Made by a program: the position numbers and the translations under genes | NCBI GenBank assembly: GCA_032718475.1 | Contig: JAUCBJ010004666.1 | Span: 1-48,312 of the forward strand | DNA: 48,312 bases | From: Nemertoderma westbladi | Lineage: Eukaryota; Xenacoelomorpha; Nemertodermatida; Nemertodermatidae | Direction: 5' to 3' | Notes under the pieces: model-generated | Told to the model about the DNA's origin: nothing | The model's database searches: none | The model's input: the letters and a program-made list of their open reading frames with translations, nothing else | In this document: piece after piece, positions 22,001-37,100 of the stretch | Layout of the letters: each line of letters opens with the position of its first letter | Numbering within the stretch: position 1 is the stretch's first letter

Positions 22001-24120
22001 CATAACTACGCGTAGTGCTATCCATAACTACGCGTAGTGCTATCCATAACTACGCGTAGTGCTATCCATAACTACGCGTAGTGCTATCCATAACTACGCG
22101 TAGTGCTATCCATAACTACGCGTAGTGCTATCCATAACTACGCGTAGTGCTATCCATAACTACGCGTAGTGCTATCCATAACTACGCGTAGTGCTATCCA
22201 TAACTACGCGTAGTGCTATCCATAACTACGCGTAGTGCTATCCATAACTACGCGTAGTGCTATCCATAACTACGCGTAGTGCTATCCATAACTACGCGTA
22301 GTGCTATCCATAACTACGCGTAGTGCTATCCATAACTACGCGTAGTGCTATCCATAACTACGCGTAGTGCTATCCATAACTACGCGTAGTGCTATACATA
22401 ACTACGCGTAGTGCTATCCATAACTACGCGTAGTGCTATCCATAACTACGCGTAGTGCTATCCATAACTACGCGTAGTGCTATCCATAACTACGCGTAGT
22501 GCTATCCATAACTACGCGTAGTGCTATCCATAACTACGCGTAGTGCTATCCATAACTACGCGTAGTGCTATCCATAACTACGCGTAGTGCTATCCATAAC
22601 TACGCGTAGTGCTATCCATAACTACGCGTAGTGCTATACATAACTACGCGTAGTGCTATCCATAACTACGCGTAGTGCTATCCATAACTACGCGTAGTGC
22701 TATCCATAACTACGAGTAGTGCTATCCATAACTACGCGTAGTGCTATCCATAACTACGCGTAGTGCTATCCATAACTACGCGTAGTGCTATCCATAACTA
22801 CGCGTAGTGCTATCCATAACTACGCGTAGTGCTATACATAACTACGCGTAGTGCTATCCATAACTACGCGTAGTGCTATCCATAACTACGCGTAGTGCTA
22901 TCCATAACTACGAGTAGTGCTATCCATAACTACGCGTAGTGCTATCCATAACTACGCGTAGTGCTATCCATAACTACGCGTAGTGCTATCCATAACTACG
23001 CGTAGTGCTATCCATAACTACGCGTAGTGCTATCCATAACTACGAGTAGTGCTATCCATAACTACGCGTAGTGCTATCCATAACTACGCGTAGTGCTATC
23101 CATAACTACGCGTAGTGCTATCCATAACTACGCGTAGTGCTATCCATAACTACGAGTAGTGCTATCCATAACTACGCGTAGTGCTATCCTTAACTACGCG
23201 TAGTGCTATCCATAACTACGCGTAGTGCTATCCATAACTACGAGTAGTGCTATCCATAACTACGCGTAGTGCTATCCTTAACTACGCGTAGTGCTATCCA
23301 TAACTACGCGTAGTGCTATCCATAACTACGCGTAGTGCTATCCATAACTACGCGTAGTGCTATCCATAACTACGAGTAGTGCTATCCATAACTACGCGTA
23401 GTGCTATCCTTAACTACGCGTAGTGCTATCCATAACTACGCGTAGTGCTATCCATAACTACGAGTAGTGCTATCCATAACTACGCGTAGTGCTATCCTTA
23501 ACTACGCGTAGTGCTATCCATAACTACGCGTAGTGCTATCCATAACTACGAGTAGTGCTATCCATAACTACGCGTAGTGCTATCCATAACTACGAGTAGT
23601 GCTATACATAACTACGCGTAGTGCTATCCATAACTACGCGTAGTGCTATCCATAACTACGCGTAGTGCTATCCTTAACTACGCGTAGTGCTATCCTTAAC
23701 TACGCGTAGTGCTATCCATAACTACGAGTAGTGCTATCCATAACTACGCGTAGTGCTATCCATAACTACGAGTAGTGCTATCCATAACTACGAGTAGTGC
23801 TATCCATAACTACGCGTAGTGCTATCCATAACTACGAGTAGTGCTATACATAACTACGAGTAGTGCTATCCATAACTACGCGTAGTGCTATCCATAACTA
23901 CGCGTAGTGCTATCCTTAACTACGCGTAGTGCTATCCATAACTACGCGTAGTGCTATCCATAACTACGAGTAGTGCTATCCATAACTACGCGTAGTGCTA
24001 TCCATAACTACGAGTAGTGCTATACATAACTACGAGTAGTGCTATCCATAACTACGCGTAGTGCTATCCATAACTACGCGTAGTGCTATCCATAACTACG
24101 CGTAGTGCTATACATAACTA
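19099..24120. repeat. 22-bp satellite with palindromic CpG core, about 228 copies
   Basis: Each unit is the perfect palindrome ACTACGCGTAGT plus a 10-base spacer GCTATCCATA. Variants: GAG for GCG in the core, TATGCG, and spacers ending CCTTA, ACATA or CCACA. The first half (to about 21440) is a mosaic of variants with repeated multi-unit patterns. The stretch of about 21830-22630 is almost pure consensus, indicating recent amplification there. The unit length (22) is not a multiple of three. The array lies between PBDC1 and the 3' end of the lipoxygenase gene, both on the minus strand. Confidence 0.98.
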
Positions 24121-24970
24121 GTATTTCAATGTAGTGCGGTTCAGTACCAAAAACCACTTATAATGTTCAATACACAACCTGTAGTATTATATTTATCACT
24201 TCTTGTTTTGCGCGCAATGATGTGTTAAAATATAATGTTTAGAGTTCAAAAGTAGTTCACAAGTAAACAGGTTGGTCCTTCTCCCTCGCCATTATGTCTT
24301 TGTTCACGAGAGGGCGATGATATTTTTAATGATCAAACACATACAGTTTTTGGAAGATAACAATCGGGCAGTTTTCCTGCCCTCGAGTAAAATAACTGCG
24401 GAAATAATTTCAAAACGTTGTAATAAGTGTGTTATTACCCATTTAGAGGCGAACATTTCTAAAAGGGTTTTGTTTGGGAGGAGGGGATTAAAAGTGGGAG
24501 TTTGTTTGAGGGAACTAGAATATTGATATTTACAAGGGGTGGGTTGCCAAGATTAGCGACACAGAAACAGAAACGAAAATCTCATCGACGAAAATCTCAT
24601 CGACGAAAATCTCATCGACGAAAATCTCTCAACGAAAATTATTCAGTAAAGTGGGTGGCATTCTCACTCTCTTTGGTGCTGCTTGTTAAAAATATGATTA
24701 ATATATTGTTTAATTAATATATCATCATTGCTATAACCACTAACAGTACAGATATAAGGATATATCACCTCCACCTTGAATAATTCGATATACATGGAAC
24801 CACGCGTCTAAATTCGCGAGTCATTGGCTTATTAACCCTATCTATATTGTTGTACATCTGCATAATTAATTTACGGAAATAAATAGTTTCTACAATTAAT
24901 ATCAATCCTGGGTCAACTTAACGAACATATCGGACCAACAGTTGAACTGTATCACAATTATTGCCGATAA
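24121..24970. other. 3' flank of the lipoxygenase gene, no separate gene recognised
   Basis: Holds two overlapping open frames of 71-84 codons on the plus strand (24272-24717) with no family features. The second exists partly because of a short 15-bp repeat. The part nearest 24970 is likely lipoxygenase 3' UTR or flank. Confidence 0.5.
24572..24637 (+). repeat. Short 15-bp tandem repeat, about four copies
   Basis: CGAAAATCTCATCGA repeated head to tail about four times, the last copy diverged. It gives a KSHRR peptide repeat in one frame, with no other sign of coding. Confidence 0.85.
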
Positions 24971-24976
24971 TTTATT
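24971..24976 (-). promoter_or_regulatory. Poly(A) signal AATAAA of the lipoxygenase gene
   Basis: Canonical AATAAA on the minus strand, 25-30 nt beyond the TAA stop at 25001-25003. A second AATAAA overlaps the stop codon (24997-25002). Either would give a very short 3' UTR. Confidence 0.6.
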
Positions 24977-25000
24977 AACCAAAAGATTAAATATATTTTA

Positions 25001-25115
25001 TTATATGCTGATTGCATTTGGTATTTCTGATGGGTAAAGGAAGGGATACTTGTAATTACGTTTCCTTTCTCTCTCGTGGATCAGGTCTTCTATCTCTCGA
25101 AGATCGCGTCGGAAC
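25001..25115 (-). CDS. Lipoxygenase exon D (last exon)
   Basis: After the acceptor TTATTGACAG the exon reads FRRDLREIEDLIHER, then KYPFLYPSEIPNAISI and TAA. This is the typical lipoxygenase C-terminus, in which the carboxylate of the final Ile binds the catalytic iron. The first base completes a CAG codon begun in exon C, confirming the join across the 15.6-kb intron. It was not obvious as an ORF because it is only 115 bp long. Confidence 0.92.
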
Positions 25116-28100
25116 CTGTCAATAAATATATGAAAGTATATTTGTATATTTATTTGAGCTATGCTATGTACTGTATAAAGTATATTTGTATACTTCTTTA
25201 AGCTACGCTATGTATAAAGTATATTTGTATACTTCTTTAAGCTACGCTATGTATAAAGTATATTTGTATATTTCTTTAAGCTACACTATGTATAAAGTAT
25301 ATTTGTATATTTCTTTAAGCTACGCTATGTATAAAGTATATTTGTATACTTCTTTAAGCTACGCTATGTATAAAGTATATTTGTATACTTCTTTAAGCTA
25401 CGCTATGTATAAAGTATATTTGTATATTTCTTTAAGCTACACTATGTATAAAGTATATTTGTATACTTCTTTAAGCTACACTATGTATAAAGTATATTTG
25501 TATATTTCTTTAAGCTACGCTATGTATAAAGTATATTTGTATCTTCTTTAAGCTACGCTATGTATAAAGTATATTTGTATCTTCTTTAAGCTACACTATG
25601 TATAAAGTATATTTGTATATTTCTTTAAGCTACACTATGTATAAAGTATATTTGTATACTTCTTTAAGCTACGCTATGTATAAAGTATATTTGTATACTT
25701 ATTTAAGCTACGCTATGTATAAAGTATATTTGTATACTTCTTTAAGCTACGCTATGTATAAAGTATATTTGTATACTTCTTTAAGCTACACTATGTATAA
25801 AGTATATTTGTATATTTCTTTAAGCTACGCTATGTATAAAGTATATTTGTATACTTCTTTAAGCTACGCTATGTATAAAGTATATTTGTATATTTCTTTA
25901 AGCTACGCTATGTATAAAGTATATTTGTATACTTCTTTAAGCTACGCTATGTATAAAGTATATTTGTATATTTCTTTAAGCTACGCTATGTATAAAGTAT
26001 ATTTGTATACTTCTTTAAGCTACGCTATGTATAAAGTATATTTGTATACTTCTTTAAGCTACGCTATGTATAAAGTATATTTGTATATTTCTTTAAGCTA
26101 CGCTATGTATAAAGTATATTTGTATACTTCTTTAAGCTACGCTATGTATAAAGTATATTTGTATATTTCTTTAAGCTACACTATGTATAAAGTATATTTG
26201 TATACTTCTTTAAGCTACACTATGTATAAAGTATATTTGTATATTTCTTTAAGCTACGCTATGTATAAAGTATATTTGTATCTTCTTTAAGCTACGCTAT
26301 GTATAAAGTATATTTGTATCTTCTTTAAGCTACACTATGTATAAAGTATATTTGTATATTTCTTTAAGCTACACTATGTATAAAGTATATTTGTATACTT
26401 CTTTAAGCTACGCTATGTATAAAGTATATTTGTATACTTCTTTAAGCTACACTATGTATAAAGTATATTTGTATATTTCTTTAAGCTACGCTATGTATAA
26501 AGTATATTTGTATACTTCTTTAAGCTACGCTATGTATAAAGTATATTTGTATATTTCTTTAAGCTACGCTATGTATAAAGTATATTTGTATATTTCTTTA
26601 AGCTACGCTATGTATAAAGTATATTTGTATATTTCTTTAAGCTACGCTATGTATAAAGTATATTTGTATCTTCTTTAAGCTACGCTATGTATAAAGTATA
26701 TTTGTATATTTCTTTAAGCTACGCTATGTATAAAGTATATTTGTATATTTCTTTATGCTACGCTATGTATAAAGTATATTTGTATCTTCTTTAAGCTACG
26801 CTATGTATAAAGTATATTTGTATATTTCTTTAAGCTACACTATGTATAAAGTATATTTGTATCTTCTTTAAGCTACGCTATGTATAAAGTATATTTGTAT
26901 ATTTCTTTAAGCTACGCTATGTATAAAGTATATTTGTATATTTCTTTAAGCTACGCTATGTATAAAGTATATTTGTATCTTCTTTAAGCTACGCTATGTA
27001 TAAAGTATATTTGTATCTTCTTTAAGCTACACTATGTATAAAGTATATTTGTATATTTCTTTAAGCTACACTATGTATAAAGTATATTTGTATATTTCTT
27101 TAAGCTACGCTATGTATAATATAAAGTATATTTGTATATTTCTTTAAGCTACGCTATGTATAAAGTATATTTGTATATTTATTTAAGCTACGCTATGTAT
27201 AAAGTATATTTGTATATTTCTTTAAGCTACGCTATGTATAAAGTATATTTGTATATTTCTTTAAGCTACGCTATGTATAAAGTATATTTGTATATTACTT
27301 TAAGCTACACTATGTATAAAGTATATTTGTATATTTCTTTAAGCTACGCTATGTATAAAGTATATTTGTATATTTCTTTAAGCTACGCTATGTATAATAT
27401 AAAGTATATTTGTATATTTCTTTAAGCTACACTATGTATAAAGTATATTTGTATATTTCTTTAAGCTACGCTATGTATAAAGTATATTTGTATATTTCTT
27501 TAAGCTACGCTATGTATAATATAAAGTATATTTGTATATTTCTTTAAGCTACACTATGTATAAAGTATATTTGTATATTTCTTTAAGCTACGCTATGTAT
27601 AAAGTATATTTGTATCTTCTTTAAGCTACGCTATGTATAAAGTATATTTGTATATTTCTTTAAGCTACGCTATGTATAAAGTATATTTGTATCTTCTTTA
27701 AGCTACGCTATGTATAAAGTATATTTGTATATTTCTTTAAGCTACGCTATGTATAAAGTATATTTGTATATTTCTTTAAGCTACGCTATGTATAAAGTAT
27801 ATTTGTATATTTCTTTAAGCTACGCTATGTATAAAGTATATTTGTATATTTCTTTAAGCTACGCTATGTATAAAGTATATTTGTATATTTCTTTAAGCTA
27901 CGCTATGTATAAAGTATATTTGTATATTTCTTTAAGCTACGCTATGTATAATATAAAGTATATTTGTATATTTCTTTAAGCTACACTATGTATAAAGTAT
28001 ATTTGTATATTTCTTTAAGCTACGCTATGTATAAAGTATATTTGTATATTTCTTTAAGCTACGCTATGTATAATATAAAGTATATTTGTATATTTCTTTA

Positions 28101-31100
28101 AGCTACACTATGTATAAAGTATATTTGTATCTTCTTTAAGCTACGCTATGTATAAAGTATATTTGTATATTTCTTTAAGCTACGCTATGTATAAAGTATA
28201 TTTGTATATTTCTTTAAGCTACACTATGTATAAAGTATATTTGTATATTTCTTTAAGCTACGCTATGTATAAAGTATATTTGTATATTTCTTTAAGCTAC
28301 GCTATGTATAAAGTATATTTGTATATTTCTTTAAGCTACGCTATGTATAAAGTATATTTGTATATTTCTTTAAGCTACGCTATGTATAAAGTATATTTGT
28401 ATATTTCTTTAAGCTACGCTATGTATAAAGTATATTTGTATATTTCTTTAAGCTACGCTATGTATAAAGTATATTTGTATATTTCTTTAAGCTACGCTAT
28501 GTATAATATAAAGTATATTTGTATATTTCTTTAAGCTACACTATGTATAAAGTATATTTGTATATTTCTTTAAGCTACGCTGTGTATAATATAAAGTATA
28601 TTTGTATATTTCTTTAAGCTACACTATGTATAAAGTATATTTGTATCTTCTTTAAGCTACGCTATGTATAAAGTATATTTGTATATTTCTTTAAGCTACG
28701 CTATGTATAAAGTATATTTGTATATTTCTTTAAGCTACACTATGTATAAAGTATATTTGTATATTTCTTTAAGCTACGCTATGTATAAAGTATATTTGTA
28801 TATTTCTTTAAGCTACGCTATGTATAAAGTATATTTGTATATTTCTTTAAGCTACGCTATGTATAAAGTATATTTGTATATTTCTTTAAGCTACGCTATG
28901 TATAAAGTATATTTGTATATTTCTTTAAGCTACGCTATGTATAAAGTATATTTGTATATTTCTTTAAGCTACGCTATGTATAAAGTATATTTGTATATTT
29001 CTTTAAGCTACGCTATGTATAATATAAAGTATATTTGTATATTTCTTTAAGCTACACTATGTATAAAGTATATTTGTATATTTCTTTAAGCTACGCTATG
29101 TATAAAGTATATTTGTATATTTCTTTAAGCTACGCTATGTATAAAGTATATTTGTATATTTCTTTAAGCTACGCTATGTATAATATAAAGTATATTTGTA
29201 TATTTCTTTAAGCTACACTATGTATAAAGTATATTTGTATCTTCTTTAAGCTACGCTATGTATAAAGTATATTTGTATATTTCTTTAAGCTACGCTATGT
29301 ATAAAGTATATTTGTATATTTCTTTAAGCTACGCTATGTATAAAGTATATTTGTATATTTCTTTAAGCTACGCTATGTATAAAGTATATTTGTATATTTC
29401 TTTAAGCTACGCTATGTATAAAGTATATTTGTATATTTCTTTAAGCTACACTATGTATAAAGTATATTTGTATATTTCTTTAAGCTACGCTATGTATAAA
29501 GTATATTTGTATATTTCTTTAAGCTACACTATGTATAAAGTATATTTGTATATTTCTTTAAGCTACGCTATGTATAAAGTATATTTGTATATTTCTTTAA
29601 GCTACGCTATGTATAAAGTATATTTGTATATTTCTTTAAGCTACGCTATGTATAATGTATATTTGTATATTTCTTTAAGCTACACTATGTATAAAGTATA
29701 TTTGTATATTTCTTTAAGCTACACTATGTATAAAGTATATTTGTATATTTCTTTAAGCTACGCTATGTATAATATAAAGTATATTTGTATATTTCTTTAA
29801 GCTACACTATGTATAAAGTATATTTGTATATTTCTTTAAGCTACGCTATGTATAAAGTATATTTGTATATTTCTTTAAGCTACGCTATGTATAATATGAA
29901 GTATATTTGTATATTTCTTTAAGCTACACTATGTATAAAGTATATTTGTATCTTCTTTAAGCTACGCTATGTATAAAGTATATTTGTATATTTATTTAAG
30001 CTACGCTATGTATAAAGTATATTTGTATATTTCTTTAAGCTACGCTATGTATAAAGTATATTTGTATATTTCTTTAAGCTACGCTATGTATAAAGTATAT
30101 TTGTATATTTCTTTAAGCTACACTATGTATAAAGTATATTTGTATATTTCTTTAAGCTACGCTATGTATAATATAAAGTATATTTGTATATTTCTTTAAG
30201 CTACGCTATGTATAAAGTATATTTGTATATTTCTTTAAGCTACGCTATGTATAAAGTATATTTGTATATTTCTTTAAGCTACGCTATGTATAAAGTATAT
30301 TTGTATATTTCTTTAAGCTACGCTATGTATAAAGTATATTTGTATATTTCTTTAAGCTACGCTATGTATAAAGTATATTTGTATATTTCTTTAAGCTACG
30401 CTATGTATAATATAAAGTATATTTGTATATTTCTTTAAGCTACGCTATGTATAAAGTATATTTGTATATTTCTTTAAGCTACGCTATGTATAAAGTATAT
30501 TTGTATATTTCTTTAAGCTACGCTATGTATAAAGTATATTTGTATATTTCTTTAAGCTACGCTATGTATAATATAAAGTATATTTGTATATTTCTTTAAG
30601 CTACGCTATGTATAATATAAAGTATATTTGTATATTTCTTTAAGCTACACTATGTATAAAGTATATTTGTATATTTCTTTAAGCTACGCTATGTATAAAG
30701 TATATTTGTATATTTCTTTAAGCTACGCTATGTATAATATAAAGTATATTTGTATATTTCTTTAAGCTACACTATGTATAAAGTATATTTGTATCTACTT
30801 TAAGCTACGCTATGTATAAAGTATATTTGTATATTTCTTTAAGCTACGCTATGTATAAAGTATATTTGTATATTTCTTTAAGCTACACTATGTATAAAGT
30901 ATATTTGTATATTTCTTTAAGTTACGCTATGTATAAAGTATATTTGTATATTTCTTTAAGCTACGCTATGTATAAAGTATATTTGTATATTTCTTTAAGC
31001 TACGCTATGTATAAAGTATATTTGTATATTTCTTTAAGCTACGCTATGTATAAAGTATATTTGTATATTTCTTTAAGCTACGCTATGTATAATATAAAGT

Positions 31101-34100
31101 ATATTTGTATATTTCTTTAAGCTACGCTATGTATAAAGTATATTTGTATATTTCTTTAAGCTACGCTATGTATAATATAAAGTATATTTGTATATTTCTT
31201 TAAGCTACGCTATGTATAAAGTATATTTGTATATTTCTTTAAGCTACGCTATGTATAAAGTATATTTGTATATTTCTTTAAGCTACGCTATGTATAAAGT
31301 ATATTTGTATATTTCTTTAAGCTACGCTATGTATAAAGTATATTTGTATATTTATTTGAGCTACGCTATGTATAAAGTATATTTGTATATTTCTTTAAGC
31401 TACGCTATGTATAAAGTATATTTGTATATTTCTTTAAGCTACGCTATGTATAAAGTATATTTGTATATTTATTTGAGCTACACTATGTATAAAGTATATT
31501 TGTATATTTCTTTAAGCTACGCTATGTATAAAGTATATTTGTATATTTCTTTAAGCTACGCTATGTATAAAGTATATTTGTATATTTCTTTAAGCTACGC
31601 TATGTATAATATAAGTATATTTGTATATTTCTTTAAGCTACGCTATGTATAAAGTATATTTGTATATTTCTTTAAGCTACGCTATGTATAAAGTATATTT
31701 GTATATTTCTTTAAGCTACGCTATGTATAAAGTATATTTGTATATTTCTTTAAGCTACGCTATGTATAAAGTATATTTGTATATTTCTTTAAGCTACGCT
31801 ATGTATAAAGTATATTTGTATATTTCTTTAAGCTACGCTATGTATAAAGTATATTTGTATATTTCTTTAAGCTACGCTATGTATAAAGTATATTTGTATA
31901 TTTCTTTAAGCTACGCTATGTATAAAGTATATTTGTATATTTCTTTAAGCTACGCTATGTATAAAGTATATTTGTATATTTATTTGAGCTACACTATGTA
32001 TAAAGTATATTTGTATATTTATTTGAGCTACACTATGTATAAAGTATATTTGTATCTTCTTTAAGCTACGCTATGTATAAAGTATATTTGTATATTTCTT
32101 TAAGCTACGCTATGTATAAAGTATATTTGTATATTTCTTTAAGCTACGCTATGTATAAAGTATATTTGTATATTTCTTTAAGCTACGCTATGTATAAAGT
32201 ATATTTGTATATTTATTTGAGCTACACTATGTATAAAGTATATTTGTATATTTCTTTAAGCTACGCTATGTATAAAGTATATTTGTATATTTCTTTAAGC
32301 TACGCTATGTATAAAGTATATTTGTATATTTCTTTAAGCTACGCTATGTATAAAGTATATTTGTATATTTATTTGAGCTACACTATGTATAAAGTATATT
32401 TGTATATTTCTTTAAGCTACGCTATGTATAAAGTATATTTGTATATTTCTTTAAGCTACGCTATGTATATATAAAGTATATTTGTATATTTCTTTAAGCT
32501 ACGCTATGTATAAAGTATATTTGTATATTTCTTTCAGCTACGCTATGTATAAAGTATATTTGTATATTTCTTTAAGCTACGCTATGTATAATATAAAGTA
32601 TATTTGTATATTTCTTTAAGCTACGCTATGTATAAAGTATATTTGTATATTTCTTTAAGCTACGCTATGTATAAAGTATATTTGTATATTTCTTTAAGCT
32701 ACGCTATGTATAAAGTATATTTGTATATTTCTTTAAGCTACGCTATGTATAAAGTATATTTGTATATTTCTTTAAGCTACGCTATGTATAAAGTATATTT
32801 GTATATTTATTTGAGCTACACTATGTATAAAGTATATTTGTATATTTCTTTAAGCTACGCTATGTATAAAGTATATTTGTATATTTCTTTAAGCTACGCT
32901 ATGTATATAAAGTATATTTGTATATTTCTTTAAGCTACGCTATGTATAAAGTATATTTGTATATTTCTTTAAGCTACGCTATGTATAAAGTATATTTGTA
33001 TATTTCTTTAAGCTACGCTATGTATAAAGTATATTTGTATATTTCTTTAAGCTACGCTATGTATAAAGTATATTTGTATATTTCTTTAAGCTACGCTATG
33101 TATATAAAGTATATTTGTATATTTCTTTAAGCTACGCTATGTATAAAGTATATTTGTATATTTCTTTAAGCTACGCTATGTATAAAGTATATTTGTATAT
33201 TTCTTTAAGCTACGCTATGTATAAAGTATATTTGTATATTTCTTTAAGCTACGCTATGTATAAAGTATATTTGTATATTTCTTTAAGCTACGCTATGTAT
33301 AAAGTATATTTGTATATTTCTTTAAGCTACGCTATGTATAAAGTATATTTGTATATTTCTTTAAGCTACGCTATGTATAAAGTATATTTGTATATTTCTT
33401 TAAGCTACGCTATGTATAAAGTATATTTGTATATTTCTTTAAGCTACGCTGTGTATAAAGTATATTTGTATATTTCTTTAAGCTACGCTATGTATAAAGT
33501 ATATTTGTATATTTCTTTAAGCTACGCTATGTATAAAGTATATTTGTATATTTCTTTAAGCTACACTGTGTATAAAGTATATTTGTATATTTCTTTAAGC
33601 TACGCTATGTATAAAGTATATTTGTATATTTCTTTAAGCTACGCTATGTATAAAGTATATTTGTATATTTCTTTAAGCTACGCTATGTATAAAGTATATT
33701 TGTATATTTCTTTAAGCTACGCTATGTATAAAGTATATTTGTATATTTCTTTAAGCTACGCTATGTATAAAGTATATTTGTATATTTCTTTAAGCTACGC
33801 TATGTATAAAGTATATTTGTATATTTCTTTAAGCTACACTATGTATAAAGTATATTTGTATATTTCTTTAAGCTACGCTATGTATAAAGTATATTTGTAT
33901 ATTTCTTTAAGCTACGCTATGTATAAAGTATATTTGTATATTTCTTTAAGCTACGCTATGTATAAAGTATATTTGTATATTTCTTTAAGCTACGCTATGT
34001 ATAAAGTATATTTGTATATTTCTTTAAGCTACACTATGTATAAAGTATATTTGTATATTTCTTTAAGCTACGCTATGTATAAAGTATATTTGTATATTTC

Positions 34101-37100
34101 TTTAAGCTACGCTATGTATAAAGTATATTTGTATATTTCTTTAAGCTACGCTATGTATAAAGTATATTTGTATCTTCTTTAAGCTACGCTATGTATAAAG
34201 TATATTTGTATATTTCTTTAAGCTACGCTATGTATAAAGTATATTTGTATCTTCTTTAAGCTACGCTATGTATAAAGTATATTTGTATATTTCTTTAAGC
34301 TACGCTATGTATAAAGTATATTTGTATATTTCTTTAAGCTACGCTATGTATAAAGTATATTTGTATCTTCTTTAAGCTACGCTATGTATAAAGTATATTT
34401 GTATATTTCTTTAAGCTACACTATGTATAAAGTATATTTGTATCTTCTTTAAGCTACGCTATGTATAAAGTATATTTGTATATTTCTTTAAGCTACACTA
34501 TGTATAAAGTATATTTGTATCTTCTTTAAGCTACGCTATGTATAAAGTATATTTGTATATTTCTTTAAGCTACACTATGTATAAAGTATATTTGTATCTT
34601 CTTTAAGCTACGCTATGTATAAAGTATATTTGTATATTTCTTTAAGCTACACTATGTATAAAGTATATTTGTATCTTCTTTAAGCTACGCTATGTATAAA
34701 GTATATTTGTATATTTCTTTAAGCTACACTATGTATAAAGTATATTTGTATATTTCTTTAAGCTACACTATGTATAAAGTATATTTGTATCTTCTTTAAG
34801 CTACGCTATGTATAAAGTATATTTGTATATTTCTTTAAGCTACACTATGTATAAAGTATATTTGTATCTTCTTTAAGCTACGCTGTGTATAAAGTATATT
34901 TGTATATTTCTTTAAGCTACACTATGTATAAAGTATATTTGTATCTTCTTTAAGCTACGCTATGTATAAAGTATATTTGTATATTTCTTTAAGCTACACT
35001 ATGTATAAAGTATATTTGTATCTTCTTTAAGCTACGCTATGTATAAAGTATATTTGTATATTTCTTTAAGCTACACTATGTATAAAGTATATTTGTATCT
35101 TCTTTAAGCTACGCTGTGTATAAAGTATATTTGTATATTTCTTTAAGCTACACTATGTATAAAGTATATTTGTATCTTCTTTAAGCTACGCTATGTATAA
35201 AGTATATTTGTATATTTCTTTAAGCTACACTATGTATAAAGTATATTTGTATCTTCTTTAAGCTACGCTATGTATAAAGTATATTTGTATATTTCTTTAA
35301 GCTACACTATGTATAAAGTATATTTGTATCTTCTTTAAGCTACGCTATGTATAAAGTATATTTGTATATTTCTTTAAGCTACGCTATGTATAAAGTATAT
35401 TTGTATATTTCTTTAAGCTACGCTATGTATAAAGTATATTTGTATATTTCTTTAAGCTACGCTATGTATAAAGTATATTTGTATATTTCTTTAAGCTACA
35501 CTATGTATAAAGTATATTTGTATATTTCTTTAAGCTACGCTATGTATAAAGTATATTTGTATATTTCTTTAAGCTACACTATGTATAAAGTATATTTGTA
35601 TATTTCTTTAAGCTACGCTATGTATAAAGTATATTTGTATATTTCTTTAAGCTACACTATGTATAAAGTATATTTGTATATTTCTTTAAGCTACGCTATG
35701 TATAAAGTATATTTGTATATTTCTTTAAGCTACGCTATGTATAAAGTATATTTGTATATTTCTTTAAGCTACGCTATGTATAAAGTATATTTGTATATTT
35801 CTTTAAGCTACGCTATGTATAAAGTATATTTGTATATTTCTTTAAGCTACGCTATGTATAAAGTATATTTGTATATTTCTTTAAGCTACGCTATGTATAA
35901 AGTATATTTGTATATTTCTTTAAGCTACGCTATGTATAAAGTATATTTGTATATTTCTTTAAGCTACGCTATGTATAAAGTATATTTGTATATTTCTTTA
36001 AGCTACGCTATGTATAAAGTATATTTGTATATTTCTTTAAGCTACGCTATGTATAAAGTATATTTGTATATTTCTTTAAGCTACGCTATGTATAAAGTAT
36101 ATTTGTATATTTCTTTAAGCTACACTGTGTATAAAGTATATTTGTATATTTCTTTAAGCTACGCTATGTATAAAGTATATTTGTATATTTCTTTAAGCTA
36201 CGCTATGTATAAAGTATATTTGTATATTTCTTTAAGCTACGCTATGTATAAAGTATATTTGTATCTTCTTTAAGCTACGCTATGTATAAAGTATATTTGT
36301 ATATTTCTTTAAGCTACGCTATGTATAAAGTATATTTGTATATTTCTTTAAGCTACGCTATGTATAAAGTATATTTGTATATTTCTTTAAGCTACGCTAT
36401 GTATAAAGTATATTTGTATATTTCTTTAAGCTACGCTATGTATAAAGTATATTTGTATATTTCTTTAAGCTACGCTATGTATAAAGTATATTTGTATATT
36501 TCTTTAAGCTACGCTATTTATAAAGTATATTTGTATATTTCTTTAAGCTACACTATGTATAAAGTATATTTGTATATTTCTTTAAGCTACGCTATGTATA
36601 AAGTATATTTGTATCTTCTTTAAGCTACGCTATGTATAAAGTATATTTGTATATTTCTTTAAGCTACGCTATGTATAAAGTATATTTGTATATTTCTTTA
36701 AGCTACGCTATTTATAAAGTATATTTGTATATTTCTTTAAGCTACACTATGTATAAAGTATATTTGTATATTTCTTTAAGCTACGCTATGTATAAAGTAT
36801 ATTTGTATCTTCTTTAAGCTACGCTATGTATAAAGTATATTTGTATATTTCTTTAAGCTACGCTATGTATAAAGTATATTTGTATATTTCTTTAAGCTAC
36901 GCTATTTATAAAGTATATTTGTATATTTCTTTAAGCTACGCTATGTATAAAGTATATTTGTATATTTCTTTAAGCTACGCTATTTATAAAGTATATTTGT
37001 ATATTTCTTTAAGCTACACTATGTATAAAGTATATTTGTATATTTCTTTAAGCTACGCTATGTATAAAGTATATTTGTATATTTCTTTAAGCTACGCTAT

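Noticed and set aside
19099-24120. CRISPR array
   Set aside because: The 22-bp unit repeats without unique spacers, the genome is animal, and there are no cas genes. The 50-bp and 39-bp arrays fail for the same reason.
24272-24717. Overlapping plus-strand frames of 84 and 71 codons
   Set aside because: No recognisable family. One is lengthened by a 15-bp microsatellite, and the region is lipoxygenase 3' flank on the other strand.
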